NCBI RefSeq assembly: GCF_001509405.1
Contig: NZ_CP011502.1
Coordinates: 558,001-622,000, forward strand
DNA: 64,000 bases
Direction: 5' to 3'
Source: Aeromicrobium erythreum
GTDB taxonomy: Bacteria; Actinomycetota; Actinomycetes; Propionibacteriales; Nocardioidaceae
This document shows positions 14,067-24,946 of the stretch, in pieces. The position numbers and the translations under genes are program-made. The first letter of the stretch is position 1, and the number at the start of each line of letters is the position of its first letter. The notes below the pieces were generated by a model. The model searched no databases and was not told where the DNA came from. It worked only from the letters and a program-made list of their open reading frames with translations.

Positions 14067-16975
14067 GCGGGCGCTCCTCCCCGCGACGGAGCGCTGGTGC
14101 ACTCCTCGGACAGGCCGGAATCGGTGTGGCCCTGCTCGCCGTGGCGGTCGATCCCGCCGCCCAGGCTGCGCAGGACGTCGAGCGCCAGGCCGACGACGAC
14201 GAGGTAGACGCCGACGTCGAACGCGACCGACGTGACCACGTGCACCTCGCCGAGCAGCGGCACCGGGATGTCGAAGACGCCGCTCTGGAAGGTGTTGGCG
14301 CCCACGAGCACCGGCACGATCCCCGACAGCGCGGCGACGGCCAGGCCCGACCCCAGCACCACGCCGGCGTCGACGGGAGCCGCGGCGTCGAGCTCGCGCC
14401 GGCCGCCGGCGAGGTAGCGCACCGCCAGCGCGAGGCCCGCGACCAGACCGCCCGCGAAGCCGCCTCCGGGCGTGTAGTGCCCCGTGAACATCAGGTAGAC
14501 CGAGAAGATCATCAGCACCGGGAACACGGCGCGGGCGACCACCTCGAACACGACGGAGCGGCGCACGTCCTCCAGGGCCACGGCGCCCGGCAGCCAGCCC
14601 TGGCGCTCGTCGCTCGGTCCGGGCCGGGCGCGACGCGTCTCGCGGTGGGACTGCGCACGGTCGGTGATGAGGAAGATGAGGCTCGCGATGCCCGTCGCCG
14701 CGACGACGAGCACCGCCAGCTCGCCGAACGTGTCCCACACGCGGATGTCCACGAGGGTGATGTTGACGATGTTCTCGCCGCCGCCGAACTCGTAGGCCGG
14801 CCCCTCGAAGGCGCGACCGATGGGCGACGCCGTCCGGGCGTTGGCCGCGACGACGGCGTACGCACCCACCGCGAGCCCGGCGGTCGCGCCGATCGCGATG
14901 CGCACGCGTCGGGTGACGGTGAAGGGCCGGTCGGAGAAGAACGGGGTGAAGCGACGCAGCACGAGCACGAACGTCACGAGCGCGAAGGTCTCGACGAGCA
15001 CCTGGGTGAGCGCGAGGTCGGGGGCGCCGTGCAGCACGAACAGCAGGGCCGTGCCGTAGCCGGTCACCCCGAGCAGGAGCACGGCTCGCAGCCGGCGGCG
15101 CGAGCGCACGGTCAGCAGGGCGGCCGCGCACACGAGCGCCACGGTGGCCACCCGCAGGGCGTCGTCGGGGCCGAACGTGCTGCCGTCGCCGACGGAGACG
15201 TCGGGCGTGCCCCACGCGCGCACCGCGGCGGTGCCCGGGACGACGACGAGCACGACGAGCACGATGCCCAGGTAGAAGGGCAGCGAGCCGCGCTGCGTGA
15301 AGCCGGTGACCTCGATGCTGGCGCGGTCGACCCCGCGCACGATCGCGTGGTAGCTGCGCTCGGCGTCGGGCAGGTGCAGCCGCTCGACGAGCGTCGCCTG
15401 CAGACGTGCCACGGGCCGACGCAGCAGCCAGAGGGCGAGACCCCCGACCACCACCACGACCGACAGCCAGAGGGCCGGGGTGAACCCGTGCCAGAGCGTC
15501 AGGACGGGTGCGTGCGCGCCGTCGGCGAACACGTCGCTGTAGGACTCGATGCGCGGGGTGAGCGCCCCGCCCGCGAAGCCCGCCGCCAGGCCGAGGACCG
15601 ACAGGACGACCGGCGAGGCCTGGAACATCGCACCGGGCGGGGTCAGCGGCGGGGCCGCGACCTGCTTCGTGCCGAACGTGCCCCACACGAACCGCGCGGT
15701 GTAGGCGACGGTGAGGACCGAGCCGACCACGAGGCCCGCGAGGGCGAGCGTGCCCCAGCCGCCGATGCCGGCGTCGTCGCCGAGGTCGACGAAGGCCGCG
15801 AGCGCGGCCTCCTTCGTGGTGAACCCGAGGAGCGGGGGCAGGCCCGCCATCGACGCGGCGGCCAGCACGGTGGCCACGAAGAGGACGGGCAGGGAGCGGG
15901 CGAGGCCGGTGAGCTCGCGCAGGTCGCGCGTGCCGACGCTGCGGTCGACCACGCCCACCACGAGGAACAGGGTCGACTTGAACAGCGCGTGGCCGAGGAC
16001 GAGCGACAGCCCGGCGAACGCCGCCGCGCGGGTGCCGGCGCCTGCGACCGCCACCAGGAAGCCGAGCTGGCTCACCGTGCCGTAGGCGAGGAGCAGCTTG
16101 ATGTCGTGCTGGCGCAGCGCCCGCAGGCCGCCGACGATCATCGTGACGATGCCGAGCGTCAGCAGTACCGGACGCCAGCCCGGGGTGTCGGCGAACGCGG
16201 GCGCCAGGAGCAGGACGAGGAACACGCCGGCCTTCACCATGGCCGCGGCGTGCAGGTAGGCGCTGACGGGGGTGGGTGCCGCCATGGCCCCCGGGAGCCA
16301 GAAGTGGAACGGTGCCAGCGCCGACTTGCTGAGCGCGCCGACGAGGAGCAGCGCCACGGCGGCGGTGACGGCGGGCCCGGACGGCGGGTCGGCGACGACC
16401 TCGCTCAGGCGGGGGGTGCCGGTCTGCGCGTGCAGCACGAAGAGGCCGACGAGCATCGAGAGCCCGCCGAACGTCGTGACGAGGAGGGCGTTCATCGCGG
16501 CCCGACGGTTCGCGCGGCGCTCGGGGTTGTGGCCGATGAGCAGGTACGACAGGACGGTCGTCAGCTCCCAGAACACGAACAGGACGTACATGTTGTCCGA
16601 CAGGACGAGCCCGAGCATGGCGCCCGCGAACGCCGTCAGGACGCCGGAGAAGCGCCAGATCTCGGGGTCGCCCTGGCGGAAGTACCAGCCGCAGTACAGC
16701 AGGACCAGCGCGCCCACGCCGGTGACGACCAGCGACATGATCGCGGTGAGCGGGTCGAGCACGAGGTCGACGTCGATGCCCACGCTGGGGATCCACGACC
16801 ACCGCTCGACGACCGGCGCGCCACCGTCGGTGACGTCGAGCGTGCGGGGCAGCAGCCACAGGAACGAGGCGGCCGGGACGAGGGCCAGCACGACGAACGC
16901 GCGGCGGTCGAGGAGCCGGGTGAGGGCGGGGGCCCCCGCTGCGGCGACGAGGTGCAGCGCGAGAAGCCCGATCAT
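14063..16975 (-). CDS. mnhA: Mrp-type Na+/H+ antiporter subunit A with fused subunit B
   Basis: 970-aa protein. The N-terminal ~500 residues are NuoL-like (VLFVFWELTTVLSYLLIG, KSALAPFHFWLPGAMAAPTP, LLLAYGTVSQLGF); residues ~600-780 carry the MrpA extension (VTGYGTALLFVLHGAPDLAL); the C-terminal ~200 residues match MrpB (YLMFTGHYTPGGGFAGGLVA, GVFDIPVPLLGEVHVVTS). No separate mnhB is present, so A and B are one chain. The ATG at 16975 is seven bases after TAGGAT, a leaderless arrangement; a second ATG lies at 16984 within that hexamer region. First gene of the six-gene operon, diverging from the zincin gene. Confidence 0.92.
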   Translation of the reverse strand: MIGLLALHLVAAAGAPALTRLLDRRAFVVLALVPAASFLWLLPRTLDVTDGGAPVVERWSWIPSVGIDVDLVLDPLTAIMSLVVTGVGALVLLYCGWYFRQGDPEIWRFSGVLTAFAGAMLGLVLSDNMYVLFVFWELTTVLSYLLIGHNPERRANRRAAMNALLVTTFGGLSMLVGLFVLHAQTGTPRLSEVVADPPSGPAVTAAVALLLVGALSKSALAPFHFWLPGAMAAPTPVSAYLHAAAMVKAGVFLVLLLAPAFADTPGWRPVLLTLGIVTMIVGGLRALRQHDIKLLLAYGTVSQLGFLVAVAGAGTRAAAFAGLSLVLGHALFKSTLFLVVGVVDRSVGTRDLRELTGLARSLPVLFVATVLAAASMAGLPPLLGFTTKEAALAAFVDLGDDAGIGGWGTLALAGLVVGSVLTVAYTARFVWGTFGTKQVAAPPLTPPGAMFQASPVVLSVLGLAAGFAGGALTPRIESYSDVFADGAHAPVLTLWHGFTPALWLSVVVVVGGLALWLLRRPVARLQATLVERLHLPDAERSYHAIVRGVDRASIEVTGFTQRGSLPFYLGIVLVVLVVVPGTAAVRAWGTPDVSVGDGSTFGPDDALRVATVALVCAAALLTVRSRRRLRAVLLLGVTGYGTALLFVLHGAPDLALTQVLVETFALVTFVLVLRRFTPFFSDRPFTVTRRVRIAIGATAGLAVGAYAVVAANARTASPIGRAFEGPAYEFGGGENIVNITLVDIRVWDTFGELAVLVVAATGIASLIFLITDRAQSHRETRRARPGPSDERQGWLPGAVALEDVRRSVVFEVVARAVFPVLMIFSVYLMFTGHYTPGGGFAGGLVAGLALAVRYLAGGRRELDAAAPVDAGVVLGSGLAVAALSGIVPVLVGANTFQSGVFDIPVPLLGEVHVVTSVAFDVGVYLVVVGLALDVLRSLGGGIDRHGEQGHTDSGLSEECTSAPSRGGAPA

Positions 16976-16982
16976 TGCCGTC

Positions 16983-16988
16983 ATCCTA
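16983..16988 (-). promoter_or_regulatory. -10 hexamer (TAGGAT) for the mnh operon
   Basis: TAGGAT on the minus strand, seven bases from the mnhA ATG; it supports 16975 rather than 16984 as the start. The 114-bp spacer to the zincin gene holds the divergent promoter as well. Confidence 0.5.
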
Positions 16989-17016
16989 TCGGGCGGCCCC
17001 GTGGGACGGCACGTCG

Positions 17017-17022
17017 TACCGT
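17017..17022 (+). promoter_or_regulatory. -10 hexamer (TACCGT) ahead of chained mini-ORFs
   Basis: TACCGT is six bases upstream of an ATG at 17029 that opens a nine-codon ORF rather than the large zincin gene. This spacing is typical of leaderless transcripts. Confidence 0.45.
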
Positions 17023-17028
17023 GGGCGC

Positions 17029-17093
17029 ATGAGCGAGCGAACCGACGGGTCAGCATGACCGCGCCTCAGCGACGGAACGACGTGGCGGCATGA
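17029..17093 (+). other. Two chained mini-ORFs leading into the zincin gene
   Basis: MSERTDGSA (17029-17058) ends in an ATGA that starts MTAPQRRNDVAA (17055-17093), which itself ends in an ATGA that starts the zincin gene at 17090. The first ATG is positioned for leaderless initiation. The chain could deliver ribosomes to the zincin start, which lacks a Shine-Dalgarno of its own. Expression of the peptides is unproven. Confidence 0.4.
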
Positions 17094-18157
17094 TCGACTG
17101 GCGCGTCGCGCGGAGCACGGCGACGACCCTCACGCGTCCCGGCCCCGACCTGACGCCCGGCGAGGCCGACGAGGTCGTGGGCGAGCTGCGCGAGGCGGCG
17201 GCACGCTCCGAGGGTCCGGTGCGCGACTTCTCCGACCTGCACGCCCCCGACACCGTGCAGGCGCAGGCGCCGGTCCTCGTCGTCGACCGTCCGCGCTGGA
17301 TCGAGGCCAACCTGGCGACGTTCGAGGTCCTCATGGACCCGGTCGTGGCCAGGCTCGAGCAGGGTCGCTCCGGCGGTGCCGGCCCGGTCGGCGGGTTGAC
17401 GCGCGCCGTCGGGAGTCGGGTCAGCGGGGCGGAGGTCGGCGGCCTCGTCGCGCTCCTCTCGGGCAAGGTGCTGGGCCAGTTCGACCCGTTCTGGACCGGT
17501 CCGCGGGGCGAGGGCGGCCGCCTCCTGCTCGTGGCGCCCAACATCGTCCAGGTCGAGCGCAGCCTCGACGTCGACCCGCACGACTTCCGGCTGTGGGTCT
17601 GCCTGCACGAGGAGACGCACCGCGTGCAGTTCACGGCCGTGCCGTGGATGCGTGACCACCTCCGCACGCTGATCGACGAGCTGACGGAGGCCACCGACCT
17701 CGACTCCGAGGCGCTGCAGCGCTTCCTCACCGACGGGCTGCCGGAGCTCGTGAAGGTCGTGCGCGGCACGTCCGACGCCTCGTTGGCCGAGGTGTTCCAG
17801 AACGAGCGGCAGAAGGCCGTCGTCGACCGCATCACGGGCGTCATGTCGCTGCTGGAGGGCCACGCCGACGTCGTCATGGACGGGGTCGGCCCCGACGTCA
17901 TCCCGACGGTCGCGACCATCCGCCGCCGGTTCGACTCGCGGCGCAAGGGCGGCAACGGCGTCGACCGGCTCCTGCGCCGGCTGCTCGGCCTCGAGGGCAA
18001 GATGCGCCAGTACCGCGACGGTGCCGTGTTCGTGCGCCAGGTGACCGACCAGGTGGGCCTCGCGGGGTTCAACGCGGTGTGGGAGAAGCCCGAGAACCTG
18101 CCCGACCGCGCCGAGATCACCGACCCGGCCGCCTGGGTCCGGCGCGTCCACGGCTGA
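17090..18157 (+). CDS. Zinc-dependent metalloprotease of the actinobacterial Zincin_2 family
   Basis: 355-aa soluble protein of the family labelled zinc-dependent metalloprotease or 'F420 biosynthesis associated' protein (PF10103/TIGR03624 type). HEETH at residues 173-177 supplies two zinc ligands and the catalytic Glu, and LLEGHADVVMD (~residue 256) a likely third ligand. Conserved position immediately before tilS and hpt in many actinobacteria, as here (12-bp gap to tilS). Biochemical role is not established; the F420 label comes from phylogenetic profiling and should not be read as function. Confidence 0.85.
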   Translation: MIDWRVARSTATTLTRPGPDLTPGEADEVVGELREAAARSEGPVRDFSDLHAPDTVQAQAPVLVVDRPRWIEANLATFEVLMDPVVARLEQGRSGGAGPVGGLTRAVGSRVSGAEVGGLVALLSGKVLGQFDPFWTGPRGEGGRLLLVAPNIVQVERSLDVDPHDFRLWVCLHEETHRVQFTAVPWMRDHLRTLIDELTEATDLDSEALQRFLTDGLPELVKVVRGTSDASLAEVFQNERQKAVVDRITGVMSLLEGHADVVMDGVGPDVIPTVATIRRRFDSRRKGGNGVDRLLRRLLGLEGKMRQYRDGAVFVRQVTDQVGLAGFNAVWEKPENLPDRAEITDPAAWVRRVHG

Positions 18158-18169
18158 CGGGGTCGTCGG

Positions 18170-19105
18170 GTGAGGCTGCTCGACGCCGAGGCTCGCGGTC
18201 GCACGGGCGTCCGGGCCGTCCTCGCCGACCTCGACGGCTCCGTGCCGGTCGTGCTCGGGGTCTCGGGCGGTGCCGACTCCCTCGCGCTCGCCGCGTGCGC
18301 GGCCTTCGTGGCCGACCGCGACCGTCGCCCCGTCCGTGCCGTCGTGGTCGACCACGGCCTGCAGGCCGCGTCGACCGACGTCGCCGACCGCGCCGCCGAC
18401 CAGGTCCGCGGCCTCGGGCTGCCGGCCGAGGTGGTCCGGGTGGTCGTCGGGTCCGCCGGGGGACCCGAGGGCGCCGCGCGCTCGGCGCGACGTGCGGCCC
18501 TCCTGGACGCCGCGGGCCCTGAGGGGGTCGTGCTCCTCGCGCACACGCTCGACGACCAGGCCGAGACGGTCCTGCTCGGGCTCGGCCGAGGGTCGGGTCC
18601 GCGCTCGCTGGCCGGCATGGCGGCGGTCGACGGCCCGTGGCGTCGCCCCTTCCTCGGCCTGCGCCGCGCCGACACCGAGGCGGTCTGCACCGCGCGCGAC
18701 CTCCGCTGGTGGGACGACCCGCACAACCGCGACCCGGCCCTGCGCCGCGTCCGCGTGCGTCACGAGGTGCTGCCGCTGCTCGACGACGTCCTCGGCGGCG
18801 GGGTCGCCGAGGCGCTCGCGCGTACCGCCGACCAGTTGCGCGACGACACCGCGCTCCTCGACACGCTCGCCGGCGAGGTCGCCGACCCGGCCGACGTCGC
18901 GACGCTGGCCGCGCTGCCGCCCGCGCTGCGCTCGCGGGTGCTGCGCCGGCTGGCCCACGAGCTCGGGGCACGGCCGGGCGAGCTCGCCGCGAGCCACCTC
19001 GCAGCCCTCGACCGGCTCGTCACCGACTGGCGCGGGCAGGACCGCGTCGAGCTGCCCGGTCACGTCGCGGTCCGCCGCGCCGACGGGCGGCTGCACGGGC
19101 CCTGA
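18170..19105 (+). CDS. tilS: tRNA(Ile)-lysidine synthetase
   Basis: 311-aa ATP-dependent enzyme that adds lysine to C34 of the tRNA-Ile with CAU anticodon, allowing AUA decoding. N-terminal PP-loop motif SGGADS (about residues 34-39), then [19 protein letters not shown] and [20 protein letters not shown], characteristic of TilS. The C-terminal part is short and degenerate, as in other actinobacterial forms. GTG start, 12 bp after the zincin stop. Confidence 0.92.
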   Translation: MRLLDAEARGRTGVRAVLADLDGSVPVVLGVSGGADSLALAACAAFVADRDRRPVRAVVVDHGLQAASTDVADRAADQVRGLGLPAEVVRVVVGSAGGPEGAARSARRAALLDAAGPEGVVLLAHTLDDQAETVLLGLGRGSGPRSLAGMAAVDGPWRRPFLGLRRADTEAVCTARDLRWWDDPHNRDPALRRVRVRHEVLPLLDDVLGGGVAEALARTADQLRDDTALLDTLAGEVADPADVATLAALPPALRSRVLRRLAHELGARPGELAASHLAALDRLVTDWRGQDRVELPGHVAVRRADGRLHGP

Positions 19106-19190
19106 CGGTCCGTCGCGCGAGGCTGCTCGACGCGAGGACGGGGGAGGGGGCTGGGCCCCTCGGTGGCCGCTCCTGTGGCAGGCTGGCGTC

Positions 19191-19748
19191 GTGGACCTCC
19201 AGCACGTCGAGTCCGACCTCGACCTCGACCAGACCCTGTTCACCGAGGACCAGATCATCGAGCGTCTCCAGGAGATCGCTCGGGAGGTCGAGGCCGACTA
19301 CGAGGGCCGCGACCTGCTCCTGGTCGGCGTGCTCAAGGGCGCGGTGATGGTGATGGCCGACCTCGCCCGCAGCTTCGACCGCCACGTCGAGATGGACTGG
19401 ATGGCGGTCTCCTCCTACGGGTCCGGCACCACGTCGTCCGGGGTCGTGCGCATCCTCAAGGACCTCGACGCCGACATCTCCGGTCGCCACGTCCTCATCG
19501 TCGAGGACATCATCGACACCGGCCTGACCCTGTCGTGGCTCGTCACCAACCTGCGCTCGCGCGGCCCGGCGTCGGTGGAGATCGCCACCCTCCTGCGCAA
19601 GCCCGACGCCCTGCAGATGGAGGTCGACGTGAAGTACGTCGGCTTCGACATCCCCAACGCCTTCGTCGTGGGCTACGGCCTCGACTACGCCGAGCGCTAC
19701 CGCAACCTGCGCAGCATCGGCACGCTCGCCCCGCACGTCTACTCCTGA
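19191..19748 (+). CDS. hpt: Hypoxanthine phosphoribosyltransferase
   Basis: 185-aa purine salvage enzyme converting hypoxanthine or guanine and PRPP to IMP or GMP. PRPP-binding motif [17 protein letters not shown] (about residues 103-119), plus [15 protein letters not shown] and [20 protein letters not shown] near the C-terminus. The GTG start is six bases after CAGGCT with no Shine-Dalgarno, so a leaderless promoter in the tilS-hpt gap is likely. Confidence 0.94.
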   Translation: MDLQHVESDLDLDQTLFTEDQIIERLQEIAREVEADYEGRDLLLVGVLKGAVMVMADLARSFDRHVEMDWMAVSSYGSGTTSSGVVRILKDLDADISGRHVLIVEDIIDTGLTLSWLVTNLRSRGPASVEIATLLRKPDALQMEVDVKYVGFDIPNAFVVGYGLDYAERYRNLRSIGTLAPHVYS

Positions 19749-19906
19749 CCGGGGAGCGCGCTGCGCCGGACGGCGGACCTACCGCGGGAACGCCGGGGGT
19801 GTCCATGACGTTGCAGGAGTGGGAGATCGGCGGGTCGGGATTCCCCCCGGCGTGTACGGTTCCCTGTGTCGGCGGGGGAGTCCGCCGACCGAGCACACGA
19901 GGAGGA

Positions 19907-19929
19907 GTGGCCCGTCTGCGGGCCGTGCC

Positions 19930-19933
<4 letters not shown>
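19907..19933 (+). other. Eight-codon mini-ORF overlapping the ftsH start
   Basis: GTG GCC CGT ... CCA TGA encodes MARLRAVP and its stop overlaps the ftsH ATG (ATGA at 19930). The only Shine-Dalgarno-like stretch in the leader (GAGGAGGAG, 19899-19907) abuts this GTG and is ~25 nt from the ftsH ATG, too far to serve ftsH directly. Spacing to the GTG is tighter than ideal, so this is tentative. Confidence 0.3.
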
Positions 19934-21972
<2,039 letters not shown>

Positions 21973-22075
21973 GCGTGCGACCCGACCGGCGCGACGGCAT
22001 GATCGACGGGCGGGCGCACCGAGCGCCCACCGCACCGGCGCGGCCGGGCCGCGGTACCTCGACAGGAGAACTGGC

Positions 22076-22651
22076 ATGACGGTGGATCTGGCGCGGGCCG
22101 AGGCAGCGGTGCGCGAGCTGCTCCTCGCGGTGGGCGAGGACCCCGACCGCGACGGCCTCAAGGAGACGCCGGCCCGGGTCGCCCGGTCCTACAACGAGCT
22201 CCTCGCCGGTCTCGACCAGGACCCGCGCGAGGTCCTCACCGCCACGTTCGACGTCGGCCACGACGAGCTGGTGCTCGTGAAGGACATCGAGCTGTGGTCG
22301 ATGTGCGAGCACCACCTCGTCCCGTTCACCGGCGTCGCGCACGTCGGCTACATCCCGCGCGCGGACGGCTTCGTGACCGGGCTGTCGAAGCTGGCGCGCC
22401 TCGTCGACGTCTTCGCCCGCCGCCCGCAGGTGCAGGAGCGGCTCACCACCCAGATCGCCGACGCGCTCACCGACGTGCTCGAGCCGCGCGGCGTCATCGT
22501 CGTCATCGAGGCCGAGCACCTCTGCATGGCCATGCGCGGCGTCCGCAAGGGCGGCGCGCGCACGGTCACGAGCGCGGTCCGCGGCCAGCTGCGCGACCCC
22601 GCCACCCGTGCCGAGGCGATGGGCCTGATCACCGCCGGGACGCGCCGGTGA
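22076..22651 (+). CDS. folE: GTP cyclohydrolase I
   Basis: 191-aa enzyme for the first step of folate synthesis, GTP to dihydroneopterin triphosphate. Motifs: [20 protein letters not shown] (zinc Cys and His), [35 protein letters not shown]. Good Shine-Dalgarno GGAGAA eight bases before the ATG. First of the folate block that follows ftsH. Confidence 0.96.
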   Translation: MTVDLARAEAAVRELLLAVGEDPDRDGLKETPARVARSYNELLAGLDQDPREVLTATFDVGHDELVLVKDIELWSMCEHHLVPFTGVAHVGYIPRADGFVTGLSKLARLVDVFARRPQVQERLTTQIADALTDVLEPRGVIVVIEAEHLCMAMRGVRKGGARTVTSAVRGQLRDPATRAEAMGLITAGTRR

Positions 22652-22664
22652 CGGAGCCCGTCCC

Positions 22665-23558
22665 GTGACGTCACCGACCCCGCACGGCCCCACCGTGGAC
22701 GGCCCCACCCTGCTGGAGCCGATCGGGCGCTGCCGGGTCATGGGCGTCGTCAACGTCACGCCCGACTCCTTCTCCGACGGCGGACGCTGGTTCGACCCGG
22801 CCCGCGCCGTGCAGCACGGCCGCGAGCTCGTGGCGGCGGGCGCCGACGTCGTCGACGTCGGTGGGGAGTCCACCCGGCCCGGCGCGGTGCGCGTCGACCT
22901 CGACGAGGAGCTGCGACGCGTCGTCCCGGTCGTGCGTGCCCTCGCCGACGAGGGGCACGCCGTGTCCGTGGACACGATGCGGGCCGCGGTGGCCGAGGCG
23001 GCGCTCGACGCCGGAGCAGCCCTGGTCAACGACGTCTCCGGCGGTCGCGCCGACCCGGCCATGGTCCCGCTGGTGGCCGAGCGCGACGCGCCCCTGGTGC
23101 TGATGCACTGGCGCGGGCACTCCGACCGGATGCAGGACCTCACGCACTACGACGACGTCGTCGCCGACGTGCTGCAGGAGCTGCGCGACCGCATCGACGA
23201 CGCCCTCGCCGCGGGGGTCGACGCGGAGCGCATCGTCGTCGACCCCGGCCTCGGGTTCTCCAAGACCGGCGCCCAGAACTGGACCGTGCTCGGCGACCTC
23301 GCCGCGTTCGTCGGGCTGGGGCACCCCGTGCTCGTGGCCGCGAGCCGCAAGCGCTTCCTCGGCGAGCTGCTCGCCGACCCCGACGGGACGCTGCGCCCCA
23401 CCGAGGGTCGGGAGTCCGCCACGCTGGCGCTGACCACCCTCGCCGCGCTGCACGGCGCCTGGGCGGTGCGCGTCCACGAGGTCGCGGCCTCGGTCGACGC
23501 CGTGCGCGTCGTCGCCCGGGTCGCCCAGGAGCAGGACGGGGCCCACCATGGCGCGTGA
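22665..23558 (+). CDS. folP: Dihydropteroate synthase
   Basis: 297-aa enzyme joining p-aminobenzoate and dihydropterin pyrophosphate; target of sulfonamides. Signatures: GVVNVTPDSFSDGG (about residues 27-40), DVGGESTRPGA, LVNDVSGG, DPGLGFSKT and AASRKRFLG. GTG start 13 bp after folE; its end overlaps the NTF2-like gene by 11 bp. Confidence 0.95.
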   Translation: MTSPTPHGPTVDGPTLLEPIGRCRVMGVVNVTPDSFSDGGRWFDPARAVQHGRELVAAGADVVDVGGESTRPGAVRVDLDEELRRVVPVVRALADEGHAVSVDTMRAAVAEAALDAGAALVNDVSGGRADPAMVPLVAERDAPLVLMHWRGHSDRMQDLTHYDDVVADVLQELRDRIDDALAAGVDAERIVVDPGLGFSKTGAQNWTVLGDLAAFVGLGHPVLVAASRKRFLGELLADPDGTLRPTEGRESATLALTTLAALHGAWAVRVHEVAASVDAVRVVARVAQEQDGAHHGA

Positions 23559-23997
23559 GGTGCTCGTGCGGCACCGCGCGTTCTACGACGCGGTGGAGTC
23601 CGGCGACGTCGACCTGATGGCCTCGCTCTGGGTCGACTCGCCCAGCGTCACCTGCGTGCACCCCGGCGCCGAGGCCCTGGAGGGCACCGAGACGGTGCTG
23701 AGGTCCTGGACGCTGCTCATGGCCAACGTCGAGTACATCCAGTTCTTCCTCACCGACGTCCAGGTCGCCTGGCCACTCGGCCCGGACGCCGACCTCGCCG
23801 TCGTCACCTGCACCGAGAACATCCTGTCGGGCGAGGGCACCGAGTCGCCCGAGCAGTTCGCGGGTGGCAAGGCCGTCTGCACGTCCGTGCTCGTCCGCTC
23901 CGGCGGGGACTGGCGGTTCTGCTCGCGGCACGCGTCGCCCGTGCTCGACATCGACCCCGAGGCCCCGCAGGAGCCCGGGATGACCGACCCCGCCTGA
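23548..23997 (+). CDS. NTF2-like (SnoaL-type) protein within the folate operon
   Basis: 149-aa protein of the NTF2-like alpha+beta cone fold: LVRHRAFYDAVESGDVDLMA, LWVDSPSVTCVHPG, ALEGTETVLRSWTLL and DWRFCSRHASPVL. It begins 11 bp before the folP stop and is followed by folB, so it is inside the folate transcription unit. NTF2-like proteins can be enzymes or ligand binders; a pocket role for a pterin or downstream metabolite is only a guess from position. Confidence 0.82.
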   Translation: MAREVLVRHRAFYDAVESGDVDLMASLWVDSPSVTCVHPGAEALEGTETVLRSWTLLMANVEYIQFFLTDVQVAWPLGPDADLAVVTCTENILSGEGTESPEQFAGGKAVCTSVLVRSGGDWRFCSRHASPVLDIDPEAPQEPGMTDPA

Positions 23998-24008
23998 GGA
24001 GGCACCCG

Positions 24009-24386
24009 ATGACCATGCCGCAGGGACTCGACCGCATCGACCTGACCGGGGTGACCGCGTTCGGGCACCACGGCGTGCTCGAGCACGAGCGCGCGTTCGG
24101 CCAGACCTTCGTCGTCGACGTGAGCCTCGGGCTCGACCTCGGCGCGGCAGGTCGCAGCGACGACCTGACGGCCACCGTGAGCTACGCCGACGTCGCCGAC
24201 CACGTGCTCGCGGTGCTCACGGGGGAGCCGGTGGACCTGATTGAGACGCTTGCGCTCCGTATGGTGGACTGGTGCCTGGCACGCCCGTCCGTCGAGTGGG
24301 CGAGCGTGACCGTGCACAAGCCCCAAGCGCCCATCGCGGTGACGTTCTCCGACGTCAGCGTGACGATAGAGCGGAGCCACCAGTGA
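24009..24386 (+). CDS. folB: Dihydroneopterin aldolase
   Basis: 125-aa enzyme converting dihydroneopterin to 6-hydroxymethyldihydropterin. Carries FGHHGVLEHERAFGQTFVVD with the catalytic-region Glu, VSYADVADHVLAVLTGEPVD and VTVHKPQAPI, all typical. A GAGGAGGCACCC Shine-Dalgarno region precedes the ATG. Its stop overlaps the folK GTG by 4 bp. Confidence 0.94.
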   Translation: MTMPQGLDRIDLTGVTAFGHHGVLEHERAFGQTFVVDVSLGLDLGAAGRSDDLTATVSYADVADHVLAVLTGEPVDLIETLALRMVDWCLARPSVEWASVTVHKPQAPIAVTFSDVSVTIERSHQ

Positions 24387-24946
24387 CCGAATCGCCCACG
24401 CCGTACGTGCTGGACGCCGACACCATGACGGGCGGGATGCGTCCCATCCGCCAGGCCGTCATCTCGATCGGCTCCAACCTCGGGGATCGACTGAACCGGC
24501 TGCAGGGCGCCGTCTCCGCGCTGGAGGACACGCCCGAGGTGCAGGTCGTCTCCGTCTCCTCGGTCTACGAGACGCAGCCCGTCGGCGCCCCCGAGGGCTC
24601 CGGACCGTTCCTCAACGCGGTCGTCCTCATCGACACGACGCTCACGGTGCACACGCTGCTGGACCGCGCGCACGCGATCGAGGACGCCTTCGGCCGCGAG
24701 CGCTCCGAGCCGGGCGCCCCGCGCACCCTCGACGTCGACCTCGTGGTCGTCGGCGACCGGGTCGCCGACGACGAGACCCTCACCCTCCCGCACCCCCGCG
24801 CGCACGAGCGCGCGTTCGTGCTGCTGCCGTGGCTCGAGATCGACCCCGAGGGCGAGATCCCGGGCCAGGGCTTCGTGGCCGACCTCGTCGGCGACGTCGA
24901 CACGACCGGCGTCGTCCGGCGAGAGGACCTCGAGATCCTTCTGTGA
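24383..24946 (+). CDS. folK: 6-hydroxymethyldihydropterin pyrophosphokinase
   Basis: 187-aa HPPK: AVISIGSNLGDRLNRLQGAV, VSSVYETQPVG, GPFLNAVVLIDTTL, GAPRTLDVDLVVVG (magnesium-binding DVD) and LPHPRAHERAFVLLP. Transfers pyrophosphate from ATP to the pterin. GTG start in a GTGA overlap with folB; an N-terminal extension of about 25 residues before ISIGSN is longer than usual. The stop overlaps the next gene's ATG (TGATG). Confidence 0.94.
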   Translation: MTESPTPYVLDADTMTGGMRPIRQAVISIGSNLGDRLNRLQGAVSALEDTPEVQVVSVSSVYETQPVGAPEGSGPFLNAVVLIDTTLTVHTLLDRAHAIEDAFGRERSEPGAPRTLDVDLVVVGDRVADDETLTLPHPRAHERAFVLLPWLEIDPEGEIPGQGFVADLVGDVDTTGVVRREDLEILL

